Notes: generated by a model from the letters alone, not told the origin. A stretch of 64,000 nucleotides of DNA from an uncultured Chitinophagaceae bacterium (GCA_937981995.1 CALJNC010000018.1:1-64000); one strand, 5' to 3'. Numbered from the stretch's first letter, positions 16,064-24,360 are shown. Translations and numbers: made by a program.

Positions 16064-16367
16064 AAAAAGTATGGTTTATTTTTTCAAGTTATTACTTCAA
16101 ATTATCTAGTGAAAATAGTCATAGAAATTTTAACGGACAGCAAGCTTTGTATCTTCATAGAATTTGCGGAAGCTCCGAAACTCCAAACAAAAAGTAGGAA
16201 GCGCATTTATAGCCAATCTGCCATGCCCAAAGCGTAGAGTACCAGTTCGAATCTGGTAAGAGATACTTAGAAATACATTTAGATACACCACTCATCCCAC
16301 TTCTAAAACCATTCGTAATTATAGCATTCATTATACACAAAAGCACATCTATCTTTACTCAAAACAA
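16064..16367. other. 304-bp intergenic region with a tRNA T-arm-like hairpin
   Basis: No convincing protein gene; the 60-residue ORF at 16055 overlaps the amidohydrolase start and has no family features. At 16241-16257 the sequence ACCAG-TTCGAAT-CTGGT is a perfect T-stem/T-loop, followed by AAGAGATAC. That could pair with GTATCTT near 16149, but the span is too long and no D-arm is seen. This is at most a tRNA remnant. Confidence 0.4.
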
Positions 16368-16688
16368 ATGAACATGATTATAACAACCACAGAAACCATC
16401 CCTAATAAAACAACCGCTGAAATACTTGGTGTAGCAAGAGGCAGCACGGTAAGAGCGCGTAATATTGGACGCGATATTTTTGCCGGCCTTAAAAATATTG
16501 TGGGTGGCGAAATAAGCGAGTACACTAAGTTACAAGCCGATAGTCGTGAGCAAGCTATGCAGCGTATGGTACAAGACGCACAAAGTATGGGGGCCGATGC
16601 TGTAATCAATGTACGCCTTACTACATCAATGGTTATGCAAGGTTGTTCTGAAATATTGGCTTATGGTACAGCCGTAAAACTTGCATAA
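16368..16688 (+). CDS. YbjQ/UPF0145 family protein
   Basis: 106 residues, family length. Opens MIITTTETIPNKTTAEILGVARGSTVRARNIGRDIFAGLKNIVGGEISEYTKL and continues QAMQRMVQDAQSMGADAVINVRLTTSMVMQGCSEILAYGTAV, the full YbjQ signature. The protein forms pentameric rings and is called a putative heavy-metal-binding domain; the true role is unknown. An internal Met at 16374 is an alternative start. One base separates its stop from a 44-codon gene for a small membrane protein, so the two are probably co-translated. Confidence 0.93.
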   Translation: MNMIITTTETIPNKTTAEILGVARGSTVRARNIGRDIFAGLKNIVGGEISEYTKLQADSREQAMQRMVQDAQSMGADAVINVRLTTSMVMQGCSEILAYGTAVKLA

Positions 16689-16689
16689 A

Positions 16690-16824
16690 ATGAATAGTAT
16701 CGTAGCGGGAATTGTAGCAGTTGAAGGCGTTCTATTTTTAGCAGTTGTAGGGATCTTAATCTATTTGATTGTAAGACGTATTGAAGCTAAGGGAAATGAA
16801 ACCTTTGAAAAACGAGACAACTAA
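16690..16824 (+). CDS. 44-residue single-pass membrane protein (not in ORF track)
   Basis: Translates as MNSIVAGIVAVEGVLFLAVVGILIYLIVRRIEAKGNETFEKRDN. It has one strongly hydrophobic segment (residues of about 4-28), then a basic RR and a charged tail, so N-out/C-in topology is expected. The ATG is 1 nt after the YbjQ stop and the gene ends 4 bp before the convergent WYL gene. The tight coupling and protein-like composition support it as real. It could anchor YbjQ to the membrane. Confidence 0.7.
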   Translation: MNSIVAGIVAVEGVLFLAVVGILIYLIVRRIEAKGNETFEKRDN

Positions 16825-16828
16825 AAAG

Positions 16829-17833
16829 TTATTTATAAAGTTTAAGAAGCGCTTGCGCATCTTCCCTTAATTCTTTAGCTAAGCTTTTTGGTTGTAATAC
16901 TTTTACTTGCGAACCATACCCTTTTATTCTTTCAGTCAACTCATAATTAATTACTACCTCTACTGATATTGTAAACTCATTTTTATTTTGAGCTACTACT
17001 TCTTGCGAATGATGTAATGGCTGCGATAAAAGATAGTTACTTTGATGCGGCGCAAATTGCAAAACTATTTTTTGTGGCTTATCATCCGTCTTTGAAATCC
17101 CAATGGTAGCATCAAAGTATGCCTTGTTATTTATACTGGCTTCATCAAATGTTTTATTCATTTTAATTACGTCATTCATTCTATCAAAAGAAAACGTAAG
17201 CGTCTTAGGTGCCTTTGTTGGGTGAATATCTTTGGCAATCAAATACAAACGCGCTTTATACTCCCTTATAAAATATGGGTGTATTGTATGACGTTTTTCA
17301 TCTTTACCAAAGGGTTGATATTTCAAAACAACCTCTCTTCGTTCTCGGATTGATTCTACTAGGAGAGGCATAAATTCTATGCCCTTATAACTATTTGGTC
17401 GATCTAAAATAAATACTTCTTTACCTAGCTCTTCATTATTTATATTTTGCTTTACGCTAGCGGCAATTTTGGTTATGGCATCTTCAAAAACTTTAATGGC
17501 TGGTATATCCTTAAACTGTTCCAAGATGGTAATGGCAAATTCTAAACCTTTTAAATCATCAGCTGATACTGGCATTTGAGTAATTGAATAACCATCCTCA
17601 GTGTAAACATAACCTCTTGCATAACGATCAAACTCTATGGGTGCATCAAAACCTAAATTTGAGTCATACCGCATAGCATAAATGTCTTTTTGTATACTAG
17701 ATACCGAAATAGACATATCTAATTTTTCACTAACATATTCTACTAAATCGTCCAAGCTAGGCGCCGGAAGTGACTTATTTGTTAATCGCAGGTCTATAAT
17801 CCGGTATCGGGCGTATGCATTCTTGTTTTTCAT
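16829..17833 (-). CDS. WYL-domain transcriptional regulator
   Basis: 334 residues. The N-terminal winged helix-turn-helix (RYRIIDLRLTNKSLPAPSLDDLVEYVSEKLDMSISVSSIQKDIYAMR) is followed by a WYL domain at about 150-260 (VVLKYQPFGKDEKRHTIHPYFIREYKARLYLIAKD) and a C-terminal WCX extension. Such regulators sense small ligands or nucleic acids and control stress or defence genes. The gene is divergent from the 193-residue unknown protein, and the shared 199-bp region contains an inverted repeat (17973-17991) suited to a dimeric regulator. Confidence 0.92.
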   Translation of the reverse strand: MKNKNAYARYRIIDLRLTNKSLPAPSLDDLVEYVSEKLDMSISVSSIQKDIYAMRYDSNLGFDAPIEFDRYARGYVYTEDGYSITQMPVSADDLKGLEFAITILEQFKDIPAIKVFEDAITKIAASVKQNINNEELGKEVFILDRPNSYKGIEFMPLLVESIRERREVVLKYQPFGKDEKRHTIHPYFIREYKARLYLIAKDIHPTKAPKTLTFSFDRMNDVIKMNKTFDEASINNKAYFDATIGISKTDDKPQKIVLQFAPHQSNYLLSQPLHHSQEVVAQNKNEFTISVEVVINYELTERIKGYGSQVKVLQPKSLAKELREDAQALLKLYK

Positions 17834-17972
17834 GTGTGTTGCGTATTTAAATGTCTGTGAATTGTCAAATTATACTTAATGCTTTAACGAAATAGGTACT
17901 TACTACGTCTATTATATAGAAGTATAAAAATCACCCTATGAAGTAAAAGCGAATATAAAGAAATTTATTTAC

Positions 17973-17991
17973 TACGTAAACATATTACGTA
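17973..17991. promoter_or_regulatory. Candidate operator in the WYL divergent region
   Basis: Perfect inverted repeat TACGTAA-ACATA-TTACGTA. Its left part overlaps TTACTACGT, which also occurs at 17900-17908. It sits upstream of a -7-like box (AACCTTTG, 18001-18008) for the plus-strand gene, where a regulator would be expected to act. Confidence 0.4.
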
Positions 17992-18032
17992 CCGAATTCA
18001 AACCTTTGTATTCAGATTAAAAAAAGAGCATT

Positions 18033-18614
18033 ATGACTAGAACATTTATTCCAAAGAAAGAAGAAATACAAGCATTGCAAATCACGCAAATCATTTTTGA
18101 CGATAGTGATTTGGTAAGCTTAAAAGCACGTGTGAGAAACAATAATCAAATACAAGAAATGGATTTATTACTTTCTTTTGTGCAGTTTAATGATATGCTT
18201 CGTTTTACGGGTAGCGTTGGCGAGGATTTACAATTAGAGATTAGCGATAAACTTGATAGTAATGATAAAAACTTATACGTAATAGATTTACATGATAAAA
18301 ATGTAGTGTTTACTACCGTGAAGCTAAATGTGAGTTTACTAACTGAGGAAGATGAAAATACATATGTAGTCGATGATTTAAATCCTCTTTCATTTTTGCA
18401 ACAAGCAAAAAACCTTAAAAAGAATATTAGAGATTTTGAAATGGGAAAACTAGAGCAAAACAAAATGCTCAAAAGCGAGTTATTACGCATTGCAAAAATG
18501 TATAGATACTATAAAGGTTTACTTACACTAAATATTAATGAGCTCGAAGCGCGTAAACACGCTGGCCTTGAGAACGATAAATTATTTCAATTAGCTTTTA
18601 TAGCTAATCATTAA
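18033..18614 (+). CDS. Conserved-looking protein of unknown function
   Basis: 193 residues, no signal peptide or membrane segment, and no family recognised. The first 115 residues are mixed alpha/beta and acidic (LQITQIIFDDSDLVSLKARVRNNNQIQEMDLLLSFVQFND). The C-terminal third is predicted helical and basic (LKKNIRDFEMGKLEQNKMLKSELLRIAKMYRYYKGLLTLN), possibly a short coiled coil. It is divergent from the WYL regulator and ends at a strong terminator, so it is a single-gene transcript and a possible regulatory target of WYL. Confidence 0.75.
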   Translation: MTRTFIPKKEEIQALQITQIIFDDSDLVSLKARVRNNNQIQEMDLLLSFVQFNDMLRFTGSVGEDLQLEISDKLDSNDKNLYVIDLHDKNVVFTTVKLNVSLLTEEDENTYVVDDLNPLSFLQQAKNLKKNIRDFEMGKLEQNKMLKSELLRIAKMYRYYKGLLTLNINELEARKHAGLENDKLFQLAFIANH

Positions 18615-18648
18615 GATCTATTCATATTTCGTTTTATGAATTTTGAGT

Positions 18649-18683
18649 AAAGTGCGTCCCGTATATCGGGACGCACTTTTTTT
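18649..18683 (+). terminator. Strong intrinsic terminator
   Basis: 13-bp perfect stem AAAGTGCGTCCCG / CGGGACGCACTTT, 5-nt loop, and a T-tract continuing to TTTTTTT. Only 16 bp separate it from the next gene. Confidence 0.9.
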
Positions 18684-18699
18684 ACTTTGAAACTGTTTT

Positions 18700-19581
18700 A
18701 TGGATTTTACGCTACGGACGCATCTTATATGTATGAGCCGATATGTATTACACCAAAACAGTACAATCAATATTGATGCAAGAGATTATCAAATTCTTTT
18801 TTTATCATCCTTTCTTTTCTTAGGGATTTTTACGCTTGGTTGGGATACAGACTTACTCAAATACTCTCTCCTAATTGGATCATGTTTATCATTACAATAT
18901 GCGGCACGCATAATTTTTGACTTAAAGTTAAGCTCGCTTAAAAGCGCTATGATTACATCTCTTGGACTTTGTATACTTGTACAAGCAAGTCATTGGTATT
19001 GGTATCTTCTCATAGCTTTTATTGCCATAGGTGGCAAATTCATTCTTCGTTACGAAGGCAAGCACTATATTAACCCAGCAAACTTTGGTATTATAGCCAC
19101 TATACTACTGACCGATCAAGTATGGATATCTCCTGGCCAATGGGGCAATCTTGCTATTTTATTTTTTATTATAGGCTGCCTAGGTTTTATAGTTACTTAT
19201 AAAGTAAATCGTTTGGACTTGTCAATTGTTTTCTTAATGAGTTTTCTAATTTTAGAATTCTCCTATCAAGTTCTTTATTTACAATGGCCATTGGATCACT
19301 TAATTCAAGGTTTTACGAATGGTGGTTTCCTACTTTTTACATTTTTTATGATTACGGATCCTGTTTCTACACCTGCCCATAAAACCATGCGTAAGTTTTG
19401 GGCATTAGGTATTGCTATCTTGGCCTTTATAATCAAGGAATTTTATTACGTTCCCTCAGCTCCATTTTGGGCACTTTTCTACCTCGCATTTACTACGCCC
19501 TTATTGACATATTTATTTCCTGCCAAAATATTTTTATGGAAAAACACAACGCAAAACATCACACTAAAAACAAATAATTAA
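18700..19581 (+). CDS. RnfD/NqrB-like integral membrane protein
   Basis: 293 residues with eight or more transmembrane helices. The segments KHYINPANFGIIATILL and GGFLLFTFFMITDPVSTP match conserved parts of the NqrB/RnfD family of membrane redox-complex subunits. The family flavin-attachment S-G-A-T motif is not visible, and no other Rnf or Nqr subunit is nearby, so ion-pumping activity is unproven. An internal ATG (MSRYVLHQNSTINIDARDYQ, codon 12) is a plausible alternative start. It lies 10 bp before the DUF2330 gene, with which it appears to form an operon. Confidence 0.82.
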   Translation: MDFTLRTHLICMSRYVLHQNSTINIDARDYQILFLSSFLFLGIFTLGWDTDLLKYSLLIGSCLSLQYAARIIFDLKLSSLKSAMITSLGLCILVQASHWYWYLLIAFIAIGGKFILRYEGKHYINPANFGIIATILLTDQVWISPGQWGNLAILFFIIGCLGFIVTYKVNRLDLSIVFLMSFLILEFSYQVLYLQWPLDHLIQGFTNGGFLLFTFFMITDPVSTPAHKTMRKFWALGIAILAFIIKEFYYVPSAPFWALFYLAFTTPLLTYLFPAKIFLWKNTTQNITLKTNN

Positions 19582-19591
19582 AATATAAATC

Positions 19592-21022
19592 ATGAACAAG
19601 ATAAAAATAATAATCCCAATCATACTGCTTTCATTATTCTTTGTAACAGATTCATTTGCATTTTGTGGCTTTTATGTAGCTAAGGCCGATGCCAAAATTT
19701 TTAATAAAGCCTCACAGGTAATCATAGCGCGCGATGGAAACAAAACAGTTATAACTATGAGCAATGATTTCCAAGGAAATGTAAAAGACTTTGCTCTGGT
19801 TGTACCCGTACCTCAAGTTTTACAAGAAAAAAACATACGAGTTGTGGATAGAAACATTTTTGATAAACTAGATGCATACTCCGCACCACGCTTAGTGGAG
19901 TATCATGATCCTGCTCCCTGCAACATTTATCCATCAACGGCTAAAAGAAAAATGAGTATTGCTGGCGGCCGTGCTGATATGGTAGTAGAAATGGAGGCTA
20001 CTAAGGAAGAGTCAGATGCTGACTTAGGCGTAACGATACAAGCTAAATACAATGTGGGAGAATATGACATACTCATACTAAATGCAACACAGAGTAACGG
20101 ACTAAAAAAATGGCTTACTCAAAATGGCTATAAAATTCCCAGAAACGCCGAAGAAGTATTAGACCCTTACATAAAAAGTGACATGAAATTTTTTGTGGCA
20201 AAAGTCAACTTAAAAAAACAAGAACAAAACGGATACACCAATTTACGCCCTTTACAAATCACCATGAACTCTCCTAAGTTTATGCTGCCTATAAGATTAG
20301 GCATGGCCAATGGAAAAGGAAATCAAGATTTAATAATCTATACCCTTACCAAAAAAGGCCGGGTAGAATGCACAAACTATCGTACAATAAAAATGCCAAC
20401 AGGAATGGACATGCCAACTTTTATTAAGAATGACTTTGGAAATTTCTATTCTGATTTATTTAAAAAACGTTGGGAACGAAACCGTGGCAAAGCCGTTTAT
20501 CTTGAATATAGCTGGGATATAAGCCCACGCAATTTTGTAAAGTGCGATCCGTGCGTAAGCCCCGCTCCAAACTTTAGCGATATGCAACGTGCTGGTGCCT
20601 GGTGGGTAGAAGGAAGCCAAAACGAGAACGTTCACTTTACAAGACTACATGTACGTTATAACAGAAGAAAGTTTTCGCAAGATTTAGTATTTCAAACTAC
20701 ACCTAATAAAACAAATTTTCAGGCACGCTATGTATTACGTCATCCTTACCAAGGAGATGTAAGTTGTAGCCAAGGTCAAAATTATGTACACACCTTAATA
20801 GACAGAAGAGAAAAAGAACTTGATAATTTAGAGTACTACACCGGTTGGGATAGCTACAACTATAATAATTATATAAGCGATTGGGAAGATAAGATTGAGC
20901 GTAAAAAATATAAGAAAGGAAGCGCAAACCCATTTGGAGAAAACCCTTGGGCAGTAATTTTATTTTTACTATTGAATGCAAGCGTTGTAATATCCGTACT
21001 AAAATTAAAAAGGATAAAATAA
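19592..21022 (+). CDS. DUF2330 protein, membrane-anchored
   Basis: 476 residues. A signal peptide (IIIPIILLSLFFVTDSFAF) leads directly into the DUF2330 signature CGFYVAKADAKIFNKASQVIIARDGNKTVITMSNDFQGNVKDFALVVPVP. A C-terminal transmembrane helix (NPWAVILFLLLNASVVISVLKL) and a basic tail anchor it, so the body lies outside the cytoplasmic membrane. Cys pairs (PAPC, CDPCVSPAP, DVSCSQG) could form disulfides or bind a cofactor. Function is unknown. Its pairing with an RnfD/NqrB-like protein in one operon suggests an envelope redox role. Confidence 0.88.
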   Translation: MNKIKIIIPIILLSLFFVTDSFAFCGFYVAKADAKIFNKASQVIIARDGNKTVITMSNDFQGNVKDFALVVPVPQVLQEKNIRVVDRNIFDKLDAYSAPRLVEYHDPAPCNIYPSTAKRKMSIAGGRADMVVEMEATKEESDADLGVTIQAKYNVGEYDILILNATQSNGLKKWLTQNGYKIPRNAEEVLDPYIKSDMKFFVAKVNLKKQEQNGYTNLRPLQITMNSPKFMLPIRLGMANGKGNQDLIIYTLTKKGRVECTNYRTIKMPTGMDMPTFIKNDFGNFYSDLFKKRWERNRGKAVYLEYSWDISPRNFVKCDPCVSPAPNFSDMQRAGAWWVEGSQNENVHFTRLHVRYNRRKFSQDLVFQTTPNKTNFQARYVLRHPYQGDVSCSQGQNYVHTLIDRREKELDNLEYYTGWDSYNYNNYISDWEDKIERKKYKKGSANPFGENPWAVILFLLLNASVVISVLKLKRIK

Positions 21023-21031
21023 ACAGATACA

Positions 21032-21060
21032 AAAAGGGATTGCAAGATGCAATCCCTTTT
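21032..21060. terminator. Bidirectional intrinsic terminator
   Basis: 13-bp perfect stem AAAAGGGATTGCA / TGCAATCCCTTTT with loop AGA between convergent genes. Both strands end in a T-run, so it can serve the DUF2330 operon and the minus-strand barrel gene. Confidence 0.85.
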
Positions 21061-21077
21061 CTAAATAAAAATTGTTT

Positions 21078-21770
21078 TTATAATCCGCTAATACATATTC
21101 CTACGGAAAAAGGAGTAACCCCCTGTGGTCCATTACCGGCACGGAACAAAGTGTTTAAACCATACTGGCCATACACTGAGAAATTACCATAGCCTGCACG
21201 TAGCGTGCCGCTTACACGATACGTTTCTATAAAACGGCGTGTACTTACTTTCTCACGTATTGGTTTGTTATTAAACTCTCTTACACTTTTAGTATGTGCA
21301 TTTATCAAAGCACCCACTTTCATTCCAATAGCCGCCTTAAAACCTTTATTCCTATTTTGCTTATTAGAAAAATAACGTAACTCCAAAGGAGCTTCTAAAT
21401 AAGTTAAACTGTACTTATAACGCTTAAATTCACCATCATCATCTACAAATTGTATTTGAGTAATCGAATCGCCTATTATAATTTCTTTATCTTTAAAAGA
21501 CATATTGCTACTAGCTACACCCGCTCCAGCCGCAAAGCTAAAATGTGAGGTTTTTATAGGAAAATCATAGCATAGATAAGCATTCATACTTCTACTAATG
21601 CCACCAAGGCCAATACTATCCGGAGCTCCACTCCAGCCATCATAGCCCACTTGAAACATAAAATAATCCTTTGAAGGCTTGCTATAGGCTGCGTCTGAAA
21701 CATTTTGAGCTGTTGCCCCTAAACTTACAAAACACAATACTGTAAAAATCGCTCTTTTAAGCATACTCAT
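21078..21770 (-). CDS. Outer-membrane beta-barrel protein
   Basis: 230 residues. The signal peptide is MLKRAIFTVLCFVSLGATAQ, preceded by MS, so the second Met at 21764 is equally good. Alternating amphipathic strands ending in aromatic positions (FMFQVGYDGWSG, SFAAGAGVASSNMSF, YSLTYLEAPLELRYF, GFKAAIGMKVGALI, TLRAGYGNFSVYGQYGLNTLF) and a C-terminal strand fit a small 8-10 strand porin-like barrel of the PorT/OMP_b-brl type. No specific function can be assigned. It is divergent from the LytS-like kinase. Confidence 0.85.
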   Translation of the reverse strand: MSMLKRAIFTVLCFVSLGATAQNVSDAAYSKPSKDYFMFQVGYDGWSGAPDSIGLGGISRSMNAYLCYDFPIKTSHFSFAAGAGVASSNMSFKDKEIIIGDSITQIQFVDDDGEFKRYKYSLTYLEAPLELRYFSNKQNRNKGFKAAIGMKVGALINAHTKSVREFNNKPIREKVSTRRFIETYRVSGTLRAGYGNFSVYGQYGLNTLFRAGNGPQGVTPFSVGICISGL

Positions 21771-21878
21771 AATTAAGGCGCAAATATAGTAGTTCGTACA
21801 CTTAAAAGCACGTTAAATCGTCTATCAAGTATTCATGCCGTTTATACAATTCTATTGAGATATAAGCTTGGCTTCTCT

Positions 21879-21886
21879 TATTTTTG
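21879..21886 (+). promoter_or_regulatory. -7 box of the kinase gene (TATTTTTG)
   Basis: Exact TAnnTTTG match that overlaps the TTG start proposed by the ORF track and lies 6 nt before the GTG at 21893. It argues for the GTG start and a leaderless transcript. Confidence 0.4.
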
Positions 21887-21892
21887 ATATTC

Positions 21893-22942
21893 GTGAGACC
21901 TAACAGTAAATATTGGCTACTGCAAATCGTTGGTTGGAGCTTATTCGCCCTGCTAAATATATATATATCGTTTTTTGAGCCACGCGATTCTCATATTATT
22001 ACTATTACTGTAAATGTTCTACTTGTAACAGGCGGTATCGTACTCACTCACTTTTTCAGAAAATTATTAATTCACAAGCGATGGCTTGACTTAGATACTA
22101 CTCAATTAGTTACCCGAGTTTTAGCTACCAATATTGGCTTGGCTTTTCTCTTTTGCGCATGGCAGTATTTACTTTTAAATATATTTTTTTCTGAGCAAGA
22201 AAATATTACATCCTTACGCCATATTGCCCGTCCGTTTATGGCGGCTTATCTAATACTTTTAGGATGGTCTTTAATTTATTTTACCTGGTCATATATTGAA
22301 AGTAATCGTTCGAGAATAATAAGTCAACTTCAAATGCAAAATGATATGCAAGAGTTAGAGTTAAAAAGTATGCGCTCCAACTTGCAACCGCATTTTATAT
22401 TCAACTCATTAAACAGCATACGTGCTTTAGTAAAAGAAGACCCCGATGCCGCTCGCGTAGCAGTAACCAAGCTTTCAAAAATTTTACGTACTTCTATAAG
22501 TACAAAGGATAACAGTATATCTCTAGATGAAGAATTAAAACTCGTCGAGAATTACCTTCACCTAGAAAAAATAAGATTTGAAGAACGACTGCAATATAAC
22601 TTTCATATTGAACCTAAAACAAGAGCAATGCTTGTACCGCCCATGCTTATTCAAAACATGGTAGAAAATGCTGTAAAGCATGGTATTAGTATATTAGAGA
22701 AAGGTGGCACAATTTGGATGCGCTCAGAAGTTGAGGGAGATTTTATAAAAATTTCAATAAAAAATGAAGGCCATATTAACGAAGAAAATAAAATGAAAGG
22801 CACAGGTTTTGGAATGAGCTCCTCTCAAAAAAGATTAAACCACCTTTACCCCAACTCGCCCGAAATAGTAATGAAAGAACTAGACGAGCACGTAATTATA
22901 GAGATTTACATCCCCAATAAAATAAAACCATATGAAAATTAG
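21893..22942 (+). CDS. LytS/YehU-type sensor histidine kinase
   Basis: 349 residues from GTG (VRPNSKYWLLQIVGW). The upstream TTG at 21884 overlaps a -7 box and is less likely. Four transmembrane helices span about residues 8-150, followed by a coiled-coil linker and a His_kinase domain with the phospho-acceptor motif LQPHFIFNSLNSIRALV (H167). A HATPase region follows with NMVENAVKHGI and GTGFGMSSSQKRL. It overlaps the LytTR response regulator by 11 bp, so the pair is one two-component system; the signal is unknown. Confidence 0.93.
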   Translation: MRPNSKYWLLQIVGWSLFALLNIYISFFEPRDSHIITITVNVLLVTGGIVLTHFFRKLLIHKRWLDLDTTQLVTRVLATNIGLAFLFCAWQYLLLNIFFSEQENITSLRHIARPFMAAYLILLGWSLIYFTWSYIESNRSRIISQLQMQNDMQELELKSMRSNLQPHFIFNSLNSIRALVKEDPDAARVAVTKLSKILRTSISTKDNSISLDEELKLVENYLHLEKIRFEERLQYNFHIEPKTRAMLVPPMLIQNMVENAVKHGISILEKGGTIWMRSEVEGDFIKISIKNEGHINEENKMKGTGFGMSSSQKRLNHLYPNSPEIVMKELDEHVIIEIYIPNKIKPYEN

Positions 22943-23660
22943 AACCATACTTGTAGAAGACGAACGATTAGCCCGTAAAGAATTACGTGGCATGTTAGAA
23001 GCATTCCCACAAATTGAAATAATTGATGAAGCTTCAAATGTTGCTGAAGGCATTACAAAAATTGATGAACAAAAACCTGATCTAATTTTTTTAGACATCA
23101 ATATGCCTGCTAATAAAACAGGTTTTGATTTATTAGAGGTTTTGGACCATATGCCCAAAGTTATATTTTGTACTGCGCATGATGAGTATGCCATAAAAGC
23201 ATTTGAAGTAAACGCACTAGACTATTTACTAAAACCTATAGAAGAGGATCGGCTAAAAGAAGCAATAGAGAAATTAGAACTTGCCTTAAGTGCTACCAAA
23301 GAAGAAAAAGAAATAGACAAAAAATTGGGCGCTAGGGATAAAGTATTTGTAAAAGACGGCGAACGATGTTGGTTTGTAAAAATTGGCGATGTGCGTATTT
23401 TTGAAAATGCAGGAAACTATAGCAAGGTAGTTTTTGATAAATACCGTCCCTTAATATTGAAGTCGCTAAACGCACTTGAGGAAAGGCTAGATGATACTCT
23501 ATTTTTTAGAGCCAACCGCCGGCAAATTATTAATATAAATAGCATAGCTAGTATACATCCTCATTTTAATGGTGGGCTTAAAGTTATACTTACGTGCGGA
23601 GAGGAGATAGAAGTCTCCAGAAGACAGGCAAGCAAATTCAAGGAAAAAATGACGTTGTAA
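22932..23660 (+). CDS. LytTR-family response regulator
   Basis: 242 residues. The receiver domain has phospho-acceptor D55 (LIFLDINMP), acidic pocket E9/D10 and K101 (DYLLKPIEED). A linker leads to a C-terminal LytTR DNA-binding domain (VFVKDGERCWFVKIGDVRIFENAGNYSKVVF...FRANRRQIININSIASI...VSRRQASKFKEKM). It acts downstream of the overlapping LytS-like kinase. Target sites are not evident in the window. Stop codon placement shows it does not run into the Kbp gene, which begins 81 bp later. Confidence 0.96.
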   Translation: MKIRTILVEDERLARKELRGMLEAFPQIEIIDEASNVAEGITKIDEQKPDLIFLDINMPANKTGFDLLEVLDHMPKVIFCTAHDEYAIKAFEVNALDYLLKPIEEDRLKEAIEKLELALSATKEEKEIDKKLGARDKVFVKDGERCWFVKIGDVRIFENAGNYSKVVFDKYRPLILKSLNALEERLDDTLFFRANRRQIININSIASIHPHFNGGLKVILTCGEEIEVSRRQASKFKEKMTL

Positions 23661-23741
23661 AGCTTGTAAAACAACGATTTAACCAAAAAGAAAAATTTTT
23701 TTTATATCATTGTAACTCATTAAAAAAATTAAATAAACATT

Positions 23742-24230
23742 ATGGGACTTTTTTCATTTATAAAAGACGCAGGAAAAAAAATATTTGGCTCAAAAGAAGA
23801 GCAAGCTGTTGAGAATCCAAACATTACTGACGAACAAGTTGTAACCAATCAAAAAGATGCACTTACAAATTTTGTAAACTCTCACGGATTAAACGTTGAC
23901 AATTTTGATATGCAGTTTCACCCTGGAATTAAAATTGTAATGAATGGAGATGCTGCAACAAAAGCAGATTTTGAAAAAGCAAGTTTAATAGCTGGTAATA
24001 TTGCTGGAGTAGCGGAAGTTGATAACCAAATGACAATTGGTGGAGACGCCGAGGTAGGTGATAGTCAATTGCATACAGTAGAGAAAGGTGATACCCTTTG
24101 GGCAATAGCAACTAAATTTTACAATGATGGTAATAAATACCACTCTATAGTAGAAGCAAATCAGCCAATGATAAAAGATGCTGATGAAATTTATCCGGGT
24201 CAAGTATTACGTATACCTGCTTTGGCATAA
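23742..24230 (+). CDS. kbp: BON-LysM protein, Kbp/YgaU orthologue
   Basis: 162 residues. It opens MGLFSFIKDAGKKIFG like E. coli Kbp, followed by a BON domain (residues of about 35-105) and a C-terminal LysM domain (HTVEKGDTLWAIATKFYNDGNKYHSIVEANQPMIKDADEIYPGQVLRIP). E. coli Kbp is a cytosolic K+-binding sensor. There is no signal peptide here, in agreement with that location despite the LysM domain. It is a single gene ending at a clear terminator. Confidence 0.93.
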   Translation: MGLFSFIKDAGKKIFGSKEEQAVENPNITDEQVVTNQKDALTNFVNSHGLNVDNFDMQFHPGIKIVMNGDAATKADFEKASLIAGNIAGVAEVDNQMTIGGDAEVGDSQLHTVEKGDTLWAIATKFYNDGNKYHSIVEANQPMIKDADEIYPGQVLRIPALA

Positions 24231-24251
24231 AATATACAATTATAACTATTG

Positions 24252-24282
24252 AAAAACCACTCGCATTGGCGGGTGGTTTTTT
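24252..24282 (+). terminator. Intrinsic terminator after kbp
   Basis: Stem AAAACCACTCGC / GCGGGTGGTTTT (one T-G wobble) with a 4-nt loop, then T6. Confidence 0.85.
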
Positions 24283-24324
24283 ATTTTAAATAGGTATTTT
24301 GACTACCAATTCTAAATAATCTAA

Positions 24325-24348
24325 CTATAGTTGTATATACAACTATAG
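24325..24348. promoter_or_regulatory. 24-bp perfect palindromic operator for the MarR gene
   Basis: CTATAGTTGTAT / ATACAACTATAG, 24 bp without mismatch, 17 bp before the MarR start. The -33 TTG (24331-24333) lies inside it. MarR dimers bind such palindromes, so autorepression by occlusion of the promoter is expected. Confidence 0.75.
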
Positions 24349-24360
24349 GTGTTAACTTTG
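24330..24360 (+). promoter_or_regulatory. Promoter of the MarR operon
   Basis: GTTG at 24330-24333, a 19-nt spacer, and TAACTTTG at 24353-24360 match the Bacteroidota TTTG-N19-TAnnTTTG promoter almost completely. Only 4 nt separate the -7 box from the ATG, so the transcript should be leaderless. Confidence 0.75.

Noticed and set aside
16055-16237. 60-residue plus-strand ORF upstream of ybjQ
   Set aside because: Overlaps the amidohydrolase start, has no family pattern and no promoter or coupling evidence.
19755-19937. Minus-strand ORFs inside the DUF2330, carB, polA and thiolase genes
   Set aside because: Low-complexity or Leu/Ser-rich antisense shadows of well-recognised plus-strand genes.
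18700-21022. Complete Rnf or Nqr sodium pump operon
   Set aside because: Only one RnfD/NqrB-like gene is present, without A, B, C, E or G partners or the FMN motif.
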